64,000 nucleotides of DNA from Deltaproteobacteria bacterium (GCA_029261875.1 JAJDAL010000028.1:44967-108966); one strand, 5' to 3'; positions 33,150-41,750 are shown, numbered from the stretch's first letter. Notes: generated by a model from the sequence alone, not told the origin. A program made the numbers and translations.

Positions 33150-34171
33150 GCCTGCAATCCGCGATCGCGACTGCGAGTTCGGGCGCGCAGGTCCCCGCCG
33201 ATGTGCTGGAAGCGGCGTTCGGCGAGATCGTGGACGGCAAAGCGTCGCCGGTCCAGATCGCAGCGCTCCTGATCGCCCTCCGCACCAAAGGTGAGAGCGT
33301 GGAAGAGATCGTGGCGGCGGCGCGTGCCCTGCGCGCGCGCGCTGAAACCGCCGTGGCCTCGAACCCCGGAGTCGTCGATACGTGTGGGACGGGGGGCGAT
33401 GGAAGCGGGACATTCAACGTGTCGACGGCCGCGGCCTTCGTGGTTGCGGGCGCGGGGGTGCCCGTGGCCAAACACGGCAACCGGGCGGCCTCCAGCCGTA
33501 CGGGGAGCGTCGATGTCCTGGAGGCTCTGGGGGTTCGCGTCGACGTGGATGTCGCGACGGCTGCAGCCTGGCTCCGCGAAGTGGGGATTGCGCCGTTTTT
33601 CGCGCGTCGCGCGCACCCCGCCATGCGCTACGTCGCCCCGATTCGTCAGGAACTCGGAGTCCGAACGATCATGAACTGCCTGGGGCCGCTGCTCAACCCC
33701 GTGGGCGCGAAGTTTCAAGTCGTCGGTGTCTACTCGCCCGACCTCGTGCGTCCGATTGCCGAAGCGTTGGGGGCGCTGGGGGCCGAGAGTGCGCTGGTGG
33801 TGCACGGAGACGATGGCCTCGACGAAATCACCACCACCACGTCCACGCGCGCGGCGCGCCTGGAAGCGGGTGGCGTCCGGGAGCTGACGCTCGACCCCCA
33901 AATTCATGGAATTGATCGCTGCGAACCCGCAGCGCTGATGGGAGGAGATGCCGCGGAGAACGCCGCCATCATTCGTAAGATTCTCGATGGCGAGAAGGGG
34001 GCACCGCGCGACATCGCCGTCGCCAATGCGGGCGCGGCGCTGTGGGTGGCGGGCGCGGCGGACGATTGGGGGGCCGGGATTGCGGCCGCCGTCCGCAGCC
34101 TCGAATCGGGTGCGGCGCGCGAGCGGCTAGCGGCCTTGGTGCGTGTGGGCGAGCAGGTAGCGACATCGTGA
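33146..34171 (+). CDS. trpD: Anthranilate phosphoribosyltransferase
   Basis: 341 aa from the ATG inside the trpG stop; the track ORF extends out of frame upstream. Second committed step of tryptophan synthesis. VDTCGTGGDGSGTFNVSTAAAFV binds PRPP, KHGNRAASSRTGSVDVLEALG and LGVRTIMNCLGPLLNP are the anthranilate-channel motifs, and VVHGDDGLDEI the metal-binding part. All diagnostic residues present. 4-nt overlaps on both sides. Confidence 0.97.
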   Translation: MSLQSAIATASSGAQVPADVLEAAFGEIVDGKASPVQIAALLIALRTKGESVEEIVAAARALRARAETAVASNPGVVDTCGTGGDGSGTFNVSTAAAFVVAGAGVPVAKHGNRAASSRTGSVDVLEALGVRVDVDVATAAAWLREVGIAPFFARRAHPAMRYVAPIRQELGVRTIMNCLGPLLNPVGAKFQVVGVYSPDLVRPIAEALGALGAESALVVHGDDGLDEITTTTSTRAARLEAGGVRELTLDPQIHGIDRCEPAALMGGDAAENAAIIRKILDGEKGAPRDIAVANAGAALWVAGAADDWGAGIAAAVRSLESGAARERLAALVRVGEQVATS

Positions 34172-34956
34172 CGACGCTTCTCGACGAGATCATTGCCCAC
34201 AAGCGCGTGGAAGTGGCGGCCGCGAAGGCCGAACGCTCGGCGGATGCCCTCGAACGCGCGGCGGACGCCGCCGTCAGTCCGTTGCGTGGATTTCGCGCGG
34301 CCGTCGGGGAGGGCGAGGCACCTCGGGTGATCGCCGAGGTCAAGCGTCGCTCGCCGAGCAAAGGCCCGATCCGTCCCGACCTCGATCCGGTCGATTGCGC
34401 GCGCGCCTATGCGACGGGTGGAGCGGTGGCGATTTCCGTGCTTACGGATCACAAGTATTTTGGCGGCGAGCTGGGCTACCTCGGCAAGATCCGCGAAGAC
34501 GTGGACCTGCCCCTTTTGCGCAAGGATTTCGTGATCGATCCGTACCAGATCGATGAGGCGCGTGTGGCGGGTGCCGATGCAGTGCTGCTGATCGTGGCGG
34601 CGCTTGCAAGAGAGGAGCTGGAAGACCTCTCGCGGCGCGCCCGGACGCGTGGGCTCGATATATTGGTGGAAGTTCACGAGGAGTCGGAGCTCGAAACCGC
34701 CCTCGCCGCGGGAGCGGACTTGATTGGAATCAACAACCGGAACCTCCATACTTTCGAAGTCGATCTCGCGACGACCGAGCGTTTGGCGCCGCAGATTCCA
34801 GCGGGAGTGGTGGTGGTCGCGGAGAGCGGCATTTTTACGTCCGGCGATGTCCGGCGGCTCGAACGAGCGGGAGCCCATGCGTTCCTGGTCGGCGAGTCGC
34901 TGATGCGCGCACCCGATGTGGGTGAGGCGCTGGTCCGGCTACGGGGGATTTCGTGA
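34168..34956 (+). CDS. trpC: Indole-3-glycerol phosphate synthase
   Basis: 262 aa from GTG overlapping trpD. TIM barrel that closes the indole ring. VIAEVKRRSPSKGPI holds the first catalytic Lys, VLTDHKYFGGEL and LLRKDFVIDPYQI further active-site residues, then LIGINNRNLHTFEVDL and VAESGIFTSGD. Monofunctional: TrpF is a separate gene right behind it. Confidence 0.97.
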   Translation: MTTLLDEIIAHKRVEVAAAKAERSADALERAADAAVSPLRGFRAAVGEGEAPRVIAEVKRRSPSKGPIRPDLDPVDCARAYATGGAVAISVLTDHKYFGGELGYLGKIREDVDLPLLRKDFVIDPYQIDEARVAGADAVLLIVAALAREELEDLSRRARTRGLDILVEVHEESELETALAAGADLIGINNRNLHTFEVDLATTERLAPQIPAGVVVVAESGIFTSGDVRRLERAGAHAFLVGESLMRAPDVGEALVRLRGIS

Positions 34957-35585
34957 GCGGCAGTGTTCGAATCAAGATTTGCGGAATTACCCACGAGGAC
35001 GATGCCCGTGCGGCGGTGGACGCGGGGGTGGACCTGGTGGGGCTCAACTTCGTTCCCGGCTCGCCGCGCGAGCTGGACCTCAAGTCTGCCGAGGCGATCG
35101 CGGGAGTCATCGACGGCACTCCCACTGAGCGCGTGGCGGTGTTTCGCGATGCCCGCCCGGATGAGATCGAGCGCGTGCTGCGCCGAATCGAGTTCGAACG
35201 CATCCAGCTCCATGGCGACGAATCTCCCGAGGCGGTGGAAGAGCTGGATCTTCCGGTCATCAAAGCCGTGCGGGGGGCGGATATGGCGGCGGCGGAACTC
35301 TTCCCCGGGACGATTTTGTTGCTCGACCATCCTACGGCCGGGGGCGGTTCGGGGAAAACCTGGGAGTGGAGTGACGCCGTGGATCTCGTGTCCGCCGGAC
35401 ACGATGTGATCTTGGCGGGTGGACTCGACCCGGAGAACGTGGGCCAAGCGCTGGCGGATCTGGGCGAATGCCTGCCCTGGGGCGTCGACGTTGCAACCGG
35501 CGTCGAAGGGGAGTCCCATCGAAAGGACCCTGCGAAAATCGCGGCGTTCATTGCCGCCGTGCGCGCGGCGGAGGACAGCGAGTGA
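34953..35585 (+). CDS. trpF: Phosphoribosylanthranilate isomerase
   Basis: 210 aa from GTG overlapping trpC by 4 nt. Amadori rearrangement in tryptophan synthesis. RIKICGITHEDDA carries the catalytic Cys; ERIQLHGDES, HPTAGGGSGKTWEW, ILAGGLDPENVGQAL and GVDVATGVEG complete the family motifs including the second catalytic Asp. Last gene of trpGDCF; trpB and trpA do not follow. An imperfect-terminator hairpin GGGTTTT-CTG-AAAACCC (35587-35603) lies just after the stop. Confidence 0.97.
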   Translation: MSGSVRIKICGITHEDDARAAVDAGVDLVGLNFVPGSPRELDLKSAEAIAGVIDGTPTERVAVFRDARPDEIERVLRRIEFERIQLHGDESPEAVEELDLPVIKAVRGADMAAAELFPGTILLLDHPTAGGGSGKTWEWSDAVDLVSAGHDVILAGGLDPENVGQALADLGECLPWGVDVATGVEGESHRKDPAKIAAFIAAVRAAEDSE

Positions 35586-35619
35586 CGGGTTTTCTGAAAA
35601 CCCTTCGCGCGAGTCTGCC

Positions 35620-36255
35620 CTAGCGGGGCGCGTTCGCGGGCGCTGCGAATCGCCGAACCAACGCTTCGACGGCCCGGCGGGTTTCCTCCGGACTTCCATT
35701 GTTGTCGATGATGACGTCAGCCAATTCGCGTTTCGTATCGATGGGCATCTGCGACTCCACGCGCATCGCCGCGTCCTCCCGACTGCGGTTGTCACGTTTC
35801 ATGAGTCGCTCGATCTGCACTTCCGGTGACGCGTAGACGAGCACCACCGTATCGAAACCGAGCAGGGCGGCGGTGCCAGTTCCGGCGGCTTTCCCTTCGA
35901 GCAAGAGGGGGATGTCGAGGACCACGAGGGATGCACCGCGCGCGCGGGCCTGCTCGACTTGACGCACCATCTCGGCCCCGACCCGGGGATGCATGATTTT
36001 TCCCAGCCGAACCCGCGCCTCCGGATCGGAAAAAATTCGCGCCCCGACCGCCTCCCGGTCGAGGTTTCCGTCGGCGTCGATCACCTGGGGGCCAAAGGCC
36101 TCGGCGATCTCCGTTAGAGCTGGGGAGCCCGGAGCTTGCAGCGCATGGGTGATTTGGTCCGCATCGATCACCGTAGCGCCGAGCTCGGTGAGAATTTTCG
36201 ACACAGAACTCTTGCCGGTGGCAATTCCACCCGTCAGGCCAATAAGCATTGTCAT
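35620..36255 (-). CDS. coaE: Dephospho-CoA kinase
   Basis: 211 aa. Last step of coenzyme A synthesis. P-loop LIGLTGGIATGKSSVSKIL, DADQITHALQAPG, HPRVGAEM, the LVVLDIPLLLEG lid region and MKRDNRSREDAAMRVESQMP. The ATG at 36255 is exactly 6 nt from a promoter-like -10 and lacks a Shine-Dalgarno, so leaderless translation is likely; Met3 (36249) is an alternative. Convergent with trpF. Confidence 0.96.
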   Translation of the reverse strand: MTMLIGLTGGIATGKSSVSKILTELGATVIDADQITHALQAPGSPALTEIAEAFGPQVIDADGNLDREAVGARIFSDPEARVRLGKIMHPRVGAEMVRQVEQARARGASLVVLDIPLLLEGKAAGTGTAALLGFDTVVLVYASPEVQIERLMKRDNRSREDAAMRVESQMPIDTKRELADVIIDNNGSPEETRRAVEALVRRFAAPANAPR

Positions 36256-36261
36256 TCCGCG

Positions 36262-36290
36262 AACATGACAGTCCGGGCGCGGGGCCTCAA
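36262..36290 (-). promoter_or_regulatory. Predicted promoter of coaE
   Basis: Minus strand TTGAGG (36285-36290), 17-nt spacer, CATGTT (36262-36267), 6 nt, then the coaE ATG. Modest -10 match but the same spacing pattern as before larE and ku. Confidence 0.35.
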
Positions 36291-36365
36291 GTCCCTGAGT
36301 TGCTGGACGATGCGGAGTTTCGAGGTAACTCCTTGCAATATCGAAGTAAATTCGATTTTCGGTGT

Positions 36366-36394
36366 TTGCAAGGCCGCGGGGCGTCAGATATATT
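36366..36394 (+). promoter_or_regulatory. Predicted promoter of the pheA-hisC-tyrA-rpsA operon
   Basis: TTGCAA (36366-36371), exactly 17 nt, TATATT (36389-36394): the best -10 match in the window. Start expected near 36401, giving a leader of about 120 nt before pheA. Confidence 0.6.
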
Positions 36395-36400
36395 GCGCCA

Positions 36401-36499
36401 ATGTTTTCAGGGGGTTAGACGCGCTTTCGCGAAAGCGCCGTCCTGCCCGCTGCGCATGACTCCCCAGCACGATGTGAGTTTCGAACGCGAACGTTCGAA
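36401..36499 (+). promoter_or_regulatory. pheA leader: 5-codon ORF plus palindromes
   Basis: At the predicted start site is ATG TTT TCA GGG GGT TAG (36401-36418), coding MFSGG. Next comes the perfect 18-bp palindrome GCGCTTTCGCGAAAGCGC (36421-36438), then TTCGAAC-N6-GTTCGAA (36480-36499). Could be an attenuation-like leader, an operator or chance; only one Phe codon is present and no U-tract follows either hairpin. Confidence 0.4.
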
Positions 36500-36523
36500 T
36501 CGCAGCGATGCGAGAGGCGAACG

Positions 36524-37669
36524 ATGAAACGACGTCCGTCGTCGGAAGCAGAGAGTGCATCCGAAAAGCGCGTTAGCGCCCTCGACGAATTGCGTCGTGA
36601 AATCGATCGCGTGGACCTGGATATTCTCGAGAACCTCAACCAACGCGCGCGCCTGGTTTTGAAAGTCGGGGAGTTGAAACAGGCCGACCAATCTCCCGTT
36701 TATGTCGCGTCCCGAGAACGCGATTTGGTTGCGGATCTGGTCGACCGCAATGCGGGACCGTTTCCCAGCGCCGCGATTCCCCATGTGTTTCGGGAGGTCG
36801 TGTCGGCCACGCGCTCGCTGGAAGCGCCGGTGCGCGTGGCCTACCTGGGGCCCGAGGCGAGCTTCAGTCACCTGGCCGCCCTGCAGAATTTCGGCAGCGG
36901 TGCGGAACTGGTTCCGGTTGGATCCATTGCCGAGGTCTTCGAGGCCGTCGAGCGCGGGCGCGTCGAGCTCGGCATGGTGCCGATCGAGAACACCACTGAG
37001 GGCGTGGTGAATCAGTCCCTCGACCGCTTCGCGGATTCGCCCCTCGTGATCTGTGCGGAATCCCTGCTCGCGGTGTCCCACGATTTGATGTCGTTGTCGG
37101 GACGCCTGGAGGACGTGCGCCGAGTTGCTTCGCATCCTCAACCCCTGGCCCAGTGTCGGGAGTGGTTGGATCGCAATCTCCCCCAGGCGGAGCGAGTCCC
37201 CACGGCGAGTACTTCGGTTGCCGCTTCGCAGGCAGCCGCCGACGGGGAGCTCGCAGCCATTGGCAGCTCGATTGCGGCGGAACAAGCCGGGCTTCGAACG
37301 ATTGCGGCTGGGATCCAGGACCGGGCGGACAACACCACCCGCTTCGTGGTCGTGGGAACCGAATCGCCGGCACCGAGCGGCGACGATCTCACTTCCATGG
37401 TCTGCACCTTGCGCAAAGATCAAGCCGGGGCGCTCCACCACTTGCTGGAACCCTTCGCGCGCAATGGCGTGAATCTCACGACAATCCAGTCGCGCCCCAT
37501 GCGGGGACGGCCCTGGGAATACCTGTTCTTCATCAACCTCCAGGGGCACCTGGATGACGCCGGTATTTCCAAAGCGCTGGCGGAAGCTTCGGGACAAGCA
37601 CATTGGTTTCGCGTATTGGGCTCTTATCCGCGGGCGACGCAAACCGGGCCGCGCGGGGCAGAGCGATGA
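36524..37669 (+). CDS. pheA: Bifunctional chorismate mutase / prephenate dehydratase
   Basis: 381 aa. Residues about 18-100 are an AroQ chorismate mutase (LRREIDRVDLDILENLNQRARLV, KVGELK, SPVYVASRERDLV). Prephenate dehydratase follows (VAYLGPEASFSHLAAL, GMVPIENTTEGVVNQSLD, ADNTTRFVVVG) and then an ACT domain (TLRKDQAGALHHLLEPFARNGVNLTTIQSRP) for phenylalanine feedback, the P-protein layout. SD AGAGGCG before the ATG. First gene of an operon with hisC and tyrA, joined by 4-nt overlaps. Confidence 0.97.
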   Translation: MKRRPSSEAESASEKRVSALDELRREIDRVDLDILENLNQRARLVLKVGELKQADQSPVYVASRERDLVADLVDRNAGPFPSAAIPHVFREVVSATRSLEAPVRVAYLGPEASFSHLAALQNFGSGAELVPVGSIAEVFEAVERGRVELGMVPIENTTEGVVNQSLDRFADSPLVICAESLLAVSHDLMSLSGRLEDVRRVASHPQPLAQCREWLDRNLPQAERVPTASTSVAASQAAADGELAAIGSSIAAEQAGLRTIAAGIQDRADNTTRFVVVGTESPAPSGDDLTSMVCTLRKDQAGALHHLLEPFARNGVNLTTIQSRPMRGRPWEYLFFINLQGHLDDAGISKALAEASGQAHWFRVLGSYPRATQTGPRGAER

Positions 37670-38766
37670 GCGTGTCGCGTCGGGTGAAGCCCCACATCGC
37701 GGGACTCGAGCCGTACCAACCGGGCAAGCCCATCGAAGAGCTCGAGCGCGAACTGGGCATCGAGGGGGCGGTGAAACTCGCGTCCAACGAAAGTCCCGTG
37801 GGCCCTTCGCCGAAGGCCGTGGCCGCCATGGCGCAAATCCTGCCCGAGGTGCATCGCTATCCCGACGGCGGCTGCTTCGCGCTGCGCGCGAAGTTGTCGC
37901 GACGACTCGATGTCTCGGGCGAACAGTTGATCTTCGGTTCGGGATCGGACGAAATTCTCGAGTTGCTCGCCAAGGCCTTCTTGGGCGAAGGAGACGAAGC
38001 CGTATTTGCCTGGCCGTCCTTTGCCATGTACCCGATCGTGGTCCAGGGAGCGGGAGCGCGCGCGGTTTCCGTTCCGCTGGATGCGAACCGGGCCCACGAC
38101 CTGGTCGCCATGGCGAAATCCGTGACGCCCCAGACGAAGCTCGTATTCGTCTGCAATCCCAACAATCCCACCGGGACGAGCGTGGGAGCGGAGGCCTTCG
38201 ATGGCTTCGTCGAGGCGCTGCCAGCGGACGTCATCCTGGTCGTCGACGAGGCGTATTTCGAATTCGTGCGGCGCGACGACTTTCCCGACGCGCTCGGATG
38301 GGCGCAGCGGCGCCCGGGAACCCTGGTGTTGCGCACGTTCTCGAAGATCTACGGCCTGGCTGGCTTGCGCGTCGGCTACGGCGTGGGCGACCCGGAACTG
38401 ATCGGGTACCTCGAGCGCGCGCGACACCCGTTCAACGTCAGCCTGGTGGCGCAGGTGGCTGCGGCGGCGGCGCTCGATGACGACGCACACGTCGCGCGGT
38501 CGCGGGAGGTCAACGCCCATGGCCTCGCGTACCTGGAACGCGAACTCGGACAACTGGGAATCGAGACCTGTCCCAGCGACGCGAATTTCATCCTGGCCCA
38601 GACCGGCCCGGGTTGCGCGGACGCGTTGCTGCAGGCGGGCGTGATCGTTCGTCCCATGGGGGGCTTCGGTCTCCCCGACTTCGTGCGGATCAGCGTGGGA
38701 TTGCCGGAAGAAAACGAACGCCTGATCAAAGTGCTGCGCCGTCTGCGCGAAGGAGGGGGGTCGTGA
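37666..38766 (+). CDS. hisC: HisC-type aminotransferase, probably serving aromatic amino acids
   Basis: 366 aa from the ATG inside the pheA stop. Fold-I PLP enzyme: VKLASNESPVGPSPKAVAAM, HRYPDGGCFALRAKLS, VFVCNPNNPTGT, VVDEAYFEF and the PLP Lys in RTFSKIYGLAGLRVGYG. The sequence family is histidinol-phosphate aminotransferase. Being fused by overlaps between pheA and tyrA, with no his gene near, it more likely transaminates phenylpyruvate/hydroxyphenylpyruvate or prephenate, as HisC paralogues in such operons do; dual use is possible. Confidence 0.93.
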   Translation: MSVSRRVKPHIAGLEPYQPGKPIEELERELGIEGAVKLASNESPVGPSPKAVAAMAQILPEVHRYPDGGCFALRAKLSRRLDVSGEQLIFGSGSDEILELLAKAFLGEGDEAVFAWPSFAMYPIVVQGAGARAVSVPLDANRAHDLVAMAKSVTPQTKLVFVCNPNNPTGTSVGAEAFDGFVEALPADVILVVDEAYFEFVRRDDFPDALGWAQRRPGTLVLRTFSKIYGLAGLRVGYGVGDPELIGYLERARHPFNVSLVAQVAAAAALDDDAHVARSREVNAHGLAYLERELGQLGIETCPSDANFILAQTGPGCADALLQAGVIVRPMGGFGLPDFVRISVGLPEENERLIKVLRRLREGGGS

Positions 38767-39677
38767 AACCCTTTCGTCGCATGGCGGTGCTCGGCCTGGG
38801 TTTGCTCGGAGGATCCGTGGCGCGCGGCGCGAAGGTTCGCGGCCTGGCGGAATCCGTGATTGGGTGCGGGCGACGCGAACAGGCGTTGCAACGCGCCTGC
38901 AACGAAGGGGTGATCGACGCGACGGCATCGCCTACCGAAGCGGTTCAGGGAGCCGACCTGGTGGTCGTTGCGACTCCGGTGTTTGCCATGGAGTCCGAGC
39001 TGCGCCGCGTGGCCGCCAAGCTCGCACCGGGCACGATCGTGACCGACGTGGGCAGCGTGAAGGGCGTTTTGAGCGAGACGCTACCGGCCCTGCTGCCCGC
39101 GGGAGTTCACTACGTGGGGTCGCATCCCATGGCGGGGAGCCACCGCCGGGGTGTCGAGTATGCGAATCCCGATCTGTTCGAAGGCGCGCCTTGTGTCGTT
39201 ACGGCAACGCCCGAAACCGATGTCGATGCAAAGTCGCGCTTGGTCGCGTTCTGGTCGGCTCTGGGCGCGGAGGTCGTCGAGCGGAGTCCCGCGCAACACG
39301 ATGCGGAAGTGGCGTGGGTCAGTCATGTGCCCCACGTATTGGCGTTCGCGTTTGCAAGAGCGCTGGCGTCCGCGCCGACCGAATCGCGCGCGTTGCGGGG
39401 CAGTGGATTTCGAGACTTTACGCGAATCGCGCAGAGTGACGCGGAATTGTGGAGCGATATTCTGGGTGCCAACCGCAAAGCGATTGCTGGCCCCCTGCAC
39501 GAAGTTTCCGAGCGACTCGGGGAGCTCGCGAGAGCACTCGAATCCAATGATGGCGATGCCGTAGAACGTTTCATTGCGGCGAGTCGGGAAAGCCTGGCTG
39601 CGTTGCGAAGTGACCGAGAATCCGAGTCGCCGGCCCCGTCCGGCGACTCCAACAGGAGAACGAAACACCAAATATGA
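38763..39677 (+). CDS. tyrA: Prephenate dehydrogenase (TyrA family)
   Basis: 304 aa from GTG overlapping hisC by 4 nt. NAD(P) fold at the start (MAVLGLGLLGGSVARGAK), DLVVVATPV, IVTDVGSVKG, then HYVGSHPMAGSHRRGVEYANPDLF with the catalytic His, and the helical C-domain HVPHVLAFAFARAL and GSGFRDFTRIAQSD. No ACT domain. Prephenate versus arogenate preference cannot be told by eye. Its stop overlaps the rpsA start by 4 nt, so ribosomal protein S1 is coupled to an amino acid operon. Confidence 0.95.
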   Translation: MKPFRRMAVLGLGLLGGSVARGAKVRGLAESVIGCGRREQALQRACNEGVIDATASPTEAVQGADLVVVATPVFAMESELRRVAAKLAPGTIVTDVGSVKGVLSETLPALLPAGVHYVGSHPMAGSHRRGVEYANPDLFEGAPCVVTATPETDVDAKSRLVAFWSALGAEVVERSPAQHDAEVAWVSHVPHVLAFAFARALASAPTESRALRGSGFRDFTRIAQSDAELWSDILGANRKAIAGPLHEVSERLGELARALESNDGDAVERFIAASRESLAALRSDRESESPAPSGDSNRRTKHQI

Positions 39678-41383
39678 CGGAACAATTGGAAAAAGCCGGC
39701 GGCACGTCGTTCGCCGAGCTCTTCGAAAACAGCACTCGCAACATCAAAGAAGGTGAAGTGGTGCGAGGAACCGTGCTCGCGATCGACGACGATCACGTGC
39801 AGGTGGATGTGGGCTTCAAGTCCGAAGGAATGATTTCGGTTTGGGAATTCATGAACGAGAACGACGAGATCGGGATCAAGCCCGGCGACCTCGTCGATGT
39901 GCTCGTGGAAGAAGCCGAGGACGAAGACGGCCTGATCGTACTTTCCAAGGAGAAAGCCGATCGCTTGTTGGTTTGGGATGACATCAGCAAGGCCTACGAG
40001 GCAGGCGAGTCCGTCGAGGGCACGATCGTTTCGCGCGTCAAGGGTGGCTTGTCGGTCGATATCGGGGTCAAGGCGTTTTTGCCGGGATCGCAGGTCGACC
40101 TGCGACCGGTTCGAAATCTGGAACACAAGATTGGCGAGCGTGCGAACTTCAAGATCATCAAGTTCAACAAGCGGCGCGGCAACATTGTCTTGTCGCGCCG
40201 AGCACTGCTCGAAGAAGAACGTCAGAGCCTGCGTTCGTCGACGCTCGAGATTCTGTCCGAAGGTCAGATCGTGGACGGTGTGATCAAGAATCTCACGGAC
40301 TACGGCGCCTTCATCGATCTCGGCGGGATCGACGGGCTGCTTCACGTGACCGACATGTCGTGGGGCCGTGTGAATCACCCGAGTGAGCTTTTCCGAGTGG
40401 GCGACGAGCTCAAGGTGAAGGTTCTCAAATTCGATCCCGAAAGTGAGCGCGTCTCGCTGGGTCTCAAGCAGATCCAGCCCGATCCGTGGATCGACGTGTC
40501 GATGCGATACCCGCTGGGCAAGCGGGTCCAGGGTCGCGTCGTTGCGGTGACGGATTACGGTGCGTTCTGTGAGCTCGAAGCGGGCGTGGAAGGGCTGATC
40601 CACGTATCGGAGATGTCCTGGACCAAACGGGTCAAGCATCCGTCGAAGGTCGTGAACATCGGCGATGCCGTAGAAGCCGTGGTGCTCGACGTCGACGAGG
40701 GGAACCGCAAGATCTCGTTGGGAATGAAGCAGATCGAGCCGAATCCCTGGGACCTCATCGAGGACAAGTACCCGGTGGGAACCCACGTGTCCGGAGAGAT
40801 TCGCAACATCACGAACTTCGGTGTCTTTGTCGGGCTCGAAGAGGGGATCGATGGTTTGGTCCACGTCTCGGATATTTCCTGGACGGAGCAGATCAAGCAT
40901 CCCAGCGAGAAGTTCAACAAGGGCGACGAAATCAACGCCATCGTGCTGAAGATCGACCGGGACAACGAAAAGTTCTCGCTCGGCATCAAGCAGCTCGATC
41001 CGAATCCCTGGGACGACATTCAGAAGAGTTACCCGGTGGGTACAGAGATCACGGGCGAAGTGACGAACGTGACGGACTTCGGCGCGTTCGTTCGGCTGCA
41101 GGAGGGAATCGAGGGGCTCGTCTACACCTCGGAACTCGCCAAGGAGCGCGTGGAGAAACCGTCGGACGTCATCAACGCCGGCGATTCCGTCAAAGCGTTG
41201 GTGGTGAAAGTGGATCCCGCAGAACAGAAGATCTCGCTCTCGATCCGCGCAGTAGACGACAAGCAAGAGCGCGAGGCCCTGAAGCGCATCGCTGCGGAGC
41301 AGAGCCGAACGCAGACAGCGACCCTTGGGGATTTGCTTGCGGAGAAACTCGCAGAGAAGAGCGAAGAGAATTCGGGCGAATAG
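39674..41383 (+). CDS. rpsA: 30S ribosomal protein S1
   Basis: 569 aa with six S1 (OB-fold) repeats. Repeats 1-2 are the divergent ribosome-binding pair (GEVVRGTVLAIDDDHVQVDVGFKSEG; GESVEGTIVSRVKGGLSVDIGVKAFLPGSQ). Repeats 3-6 are the RNA-binding type with DYGAFIDL / DYGAFCEL / NFGVFVGL / DFGAFVRL and SLGLKQ / SLGMKQ / SLGIKQ ends. It helps initiation on structured mRNA. SD AACAGGAG lies inside the tyrA end. In many delta genomes aroA and cmk sit between tyrA and rpsA; here they are absent. Confidence 0.97.
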   Translation: MTEQLEKAGGTSFAELFENSTRNIKEGEVVRGTVLAIDDDHVQVDVGFKSEGMISVWEFMNENDEIGIKPGDLVDVLVEEAEDEDGLIVLSKEKADRLLVWDDISKAYEAGESVEGTIVSRVKGGLSVDIGVKAFLPGSQVDLRPVRNLEHKIGERANFKIIKFNKRRGNIVLSRRALLEEERQSLRSSTLEILSEGQIVDGVIKNLTDYGAFIDLGGIDGLLHVTDMSWGRVNHPSELFRVGDELKVKVLKFDPESERVSLGLKQIQPDPWIDVSMRYPLGKRVQGRVVAVTDYGAFCELEAGVEGLIHVSEMSWTKRVKHPSKVVNIGDAVEAVVLDVDEGNRKISLGMKQIEPNPWDLIEDKYPVGTHVSGEIRNITNFGVFVGLEEGIDGLVHVSDISWTEQIKHPSEKFNKGDEINAIVLKIDRDNEKFSLGIKQLDPNPWDDIQKSYPVGTEITGEVTNVTDFGAFVRLQEGIEGLVYTSELAKERVEKPSDVINAGDSVKALVVKVDPAEQKISLSIRAVDDKQEREALKRIAAEQSRTQTATLGDLLAEKLAEKSEENSGE

Positions 41384-41391
41384 CGGCAACA

Positions 41392-41419
41392 CCGAGGTGC
41401 CCGAAAACGGGCACCTCGG
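41392..41419 (+). repeat. Perfect 12-bp inverted repeat between rpsA and ihfB
   Basis: CCGAGGTGCCCG-AAAA-CGGGCACCTCGG, 8 nt after the rpsA stop and 19 nt before the ihfB start. No T-run follows (ACGCCGCC), so it is not a standard terminator; it may be an mRNA-processing or stability hairpin, or partial attenuator. Confidence 0.85.
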
Positions 41420-41438
41420 ACGCCGCCGGAGGGGGCCG

Positions 41439-41750
41439 GTGACGAAAAGTGGACTGATCGAGAAGGTTGCGGAGCGCACGCCGCATATATCCAAAAAGGA
41501 TACGGAGATCGTGGTCAACACGATCTTCGATACGATGACCGAGGCCTTGAAGGGGAACGAGCGAATCGAAATTCGCGGGTTCGGAAGCTTCCAGGTCAAA
41601 GTGCGTGAGGCGCGTGAGGGCCGAAATCCGAAGACCGGTGAGGAGGTCCATATTCCGGCGAAGCGGACGCCTTTCTTCAAGGTCGGCAAGGAGCTCAAGG
41701 AGCTGGTCGACGGCGAGGAAGAAGGCGGCGGAGGGGACGGTGCCGATTAA
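41439..41750 (+). CDS. ihfB: Integration host factor beta / HU-family DNA-bending protein
   Basis: 103 aa from GTG with CGGAGGGGG upstream. HU/IHF fold: SGLIEKVAERTPHISKKDTEIVVNTIFDTM, then RIEIRGFGSFQVKVREAREGRNPKTGEEVHIPAKRTPFFKVGKELKE, containing the arm and the conserved GFGSF. Placement after rpsA and before lapA/lapB matches ihfB in proteobacteria. A Gly/Glu/Asp-rich tail (GEEEGGGGDGAD) extends past the usual C-terminus. Confidence 0.94.
   Translation: MTKSGLIEKVAERTPHISKKDTEIVVNTIFDTMTEALKGNERIEIRGFGSFQVKVREAREGRNPKTGEEVHIPAKRTPFFKVGKELKELVDGEEEGGGGDGAD

Noticed and set aside
35587-35603. Hairpin GGGTTTT-CTG-AAAACCC after trpF as a terminator
   Set aside because: The stem is only 7 bp, partly A/T, and is not followed by a T-run on either strand; not called a terminator.
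39323-41698. 791-aa minus-strand ORF with internal repetition
   Set aside because: It is the antisense of rpsA; the apparent repeats mirror the six S1 domains and are not a new repeat protein or CRISPR-like array.
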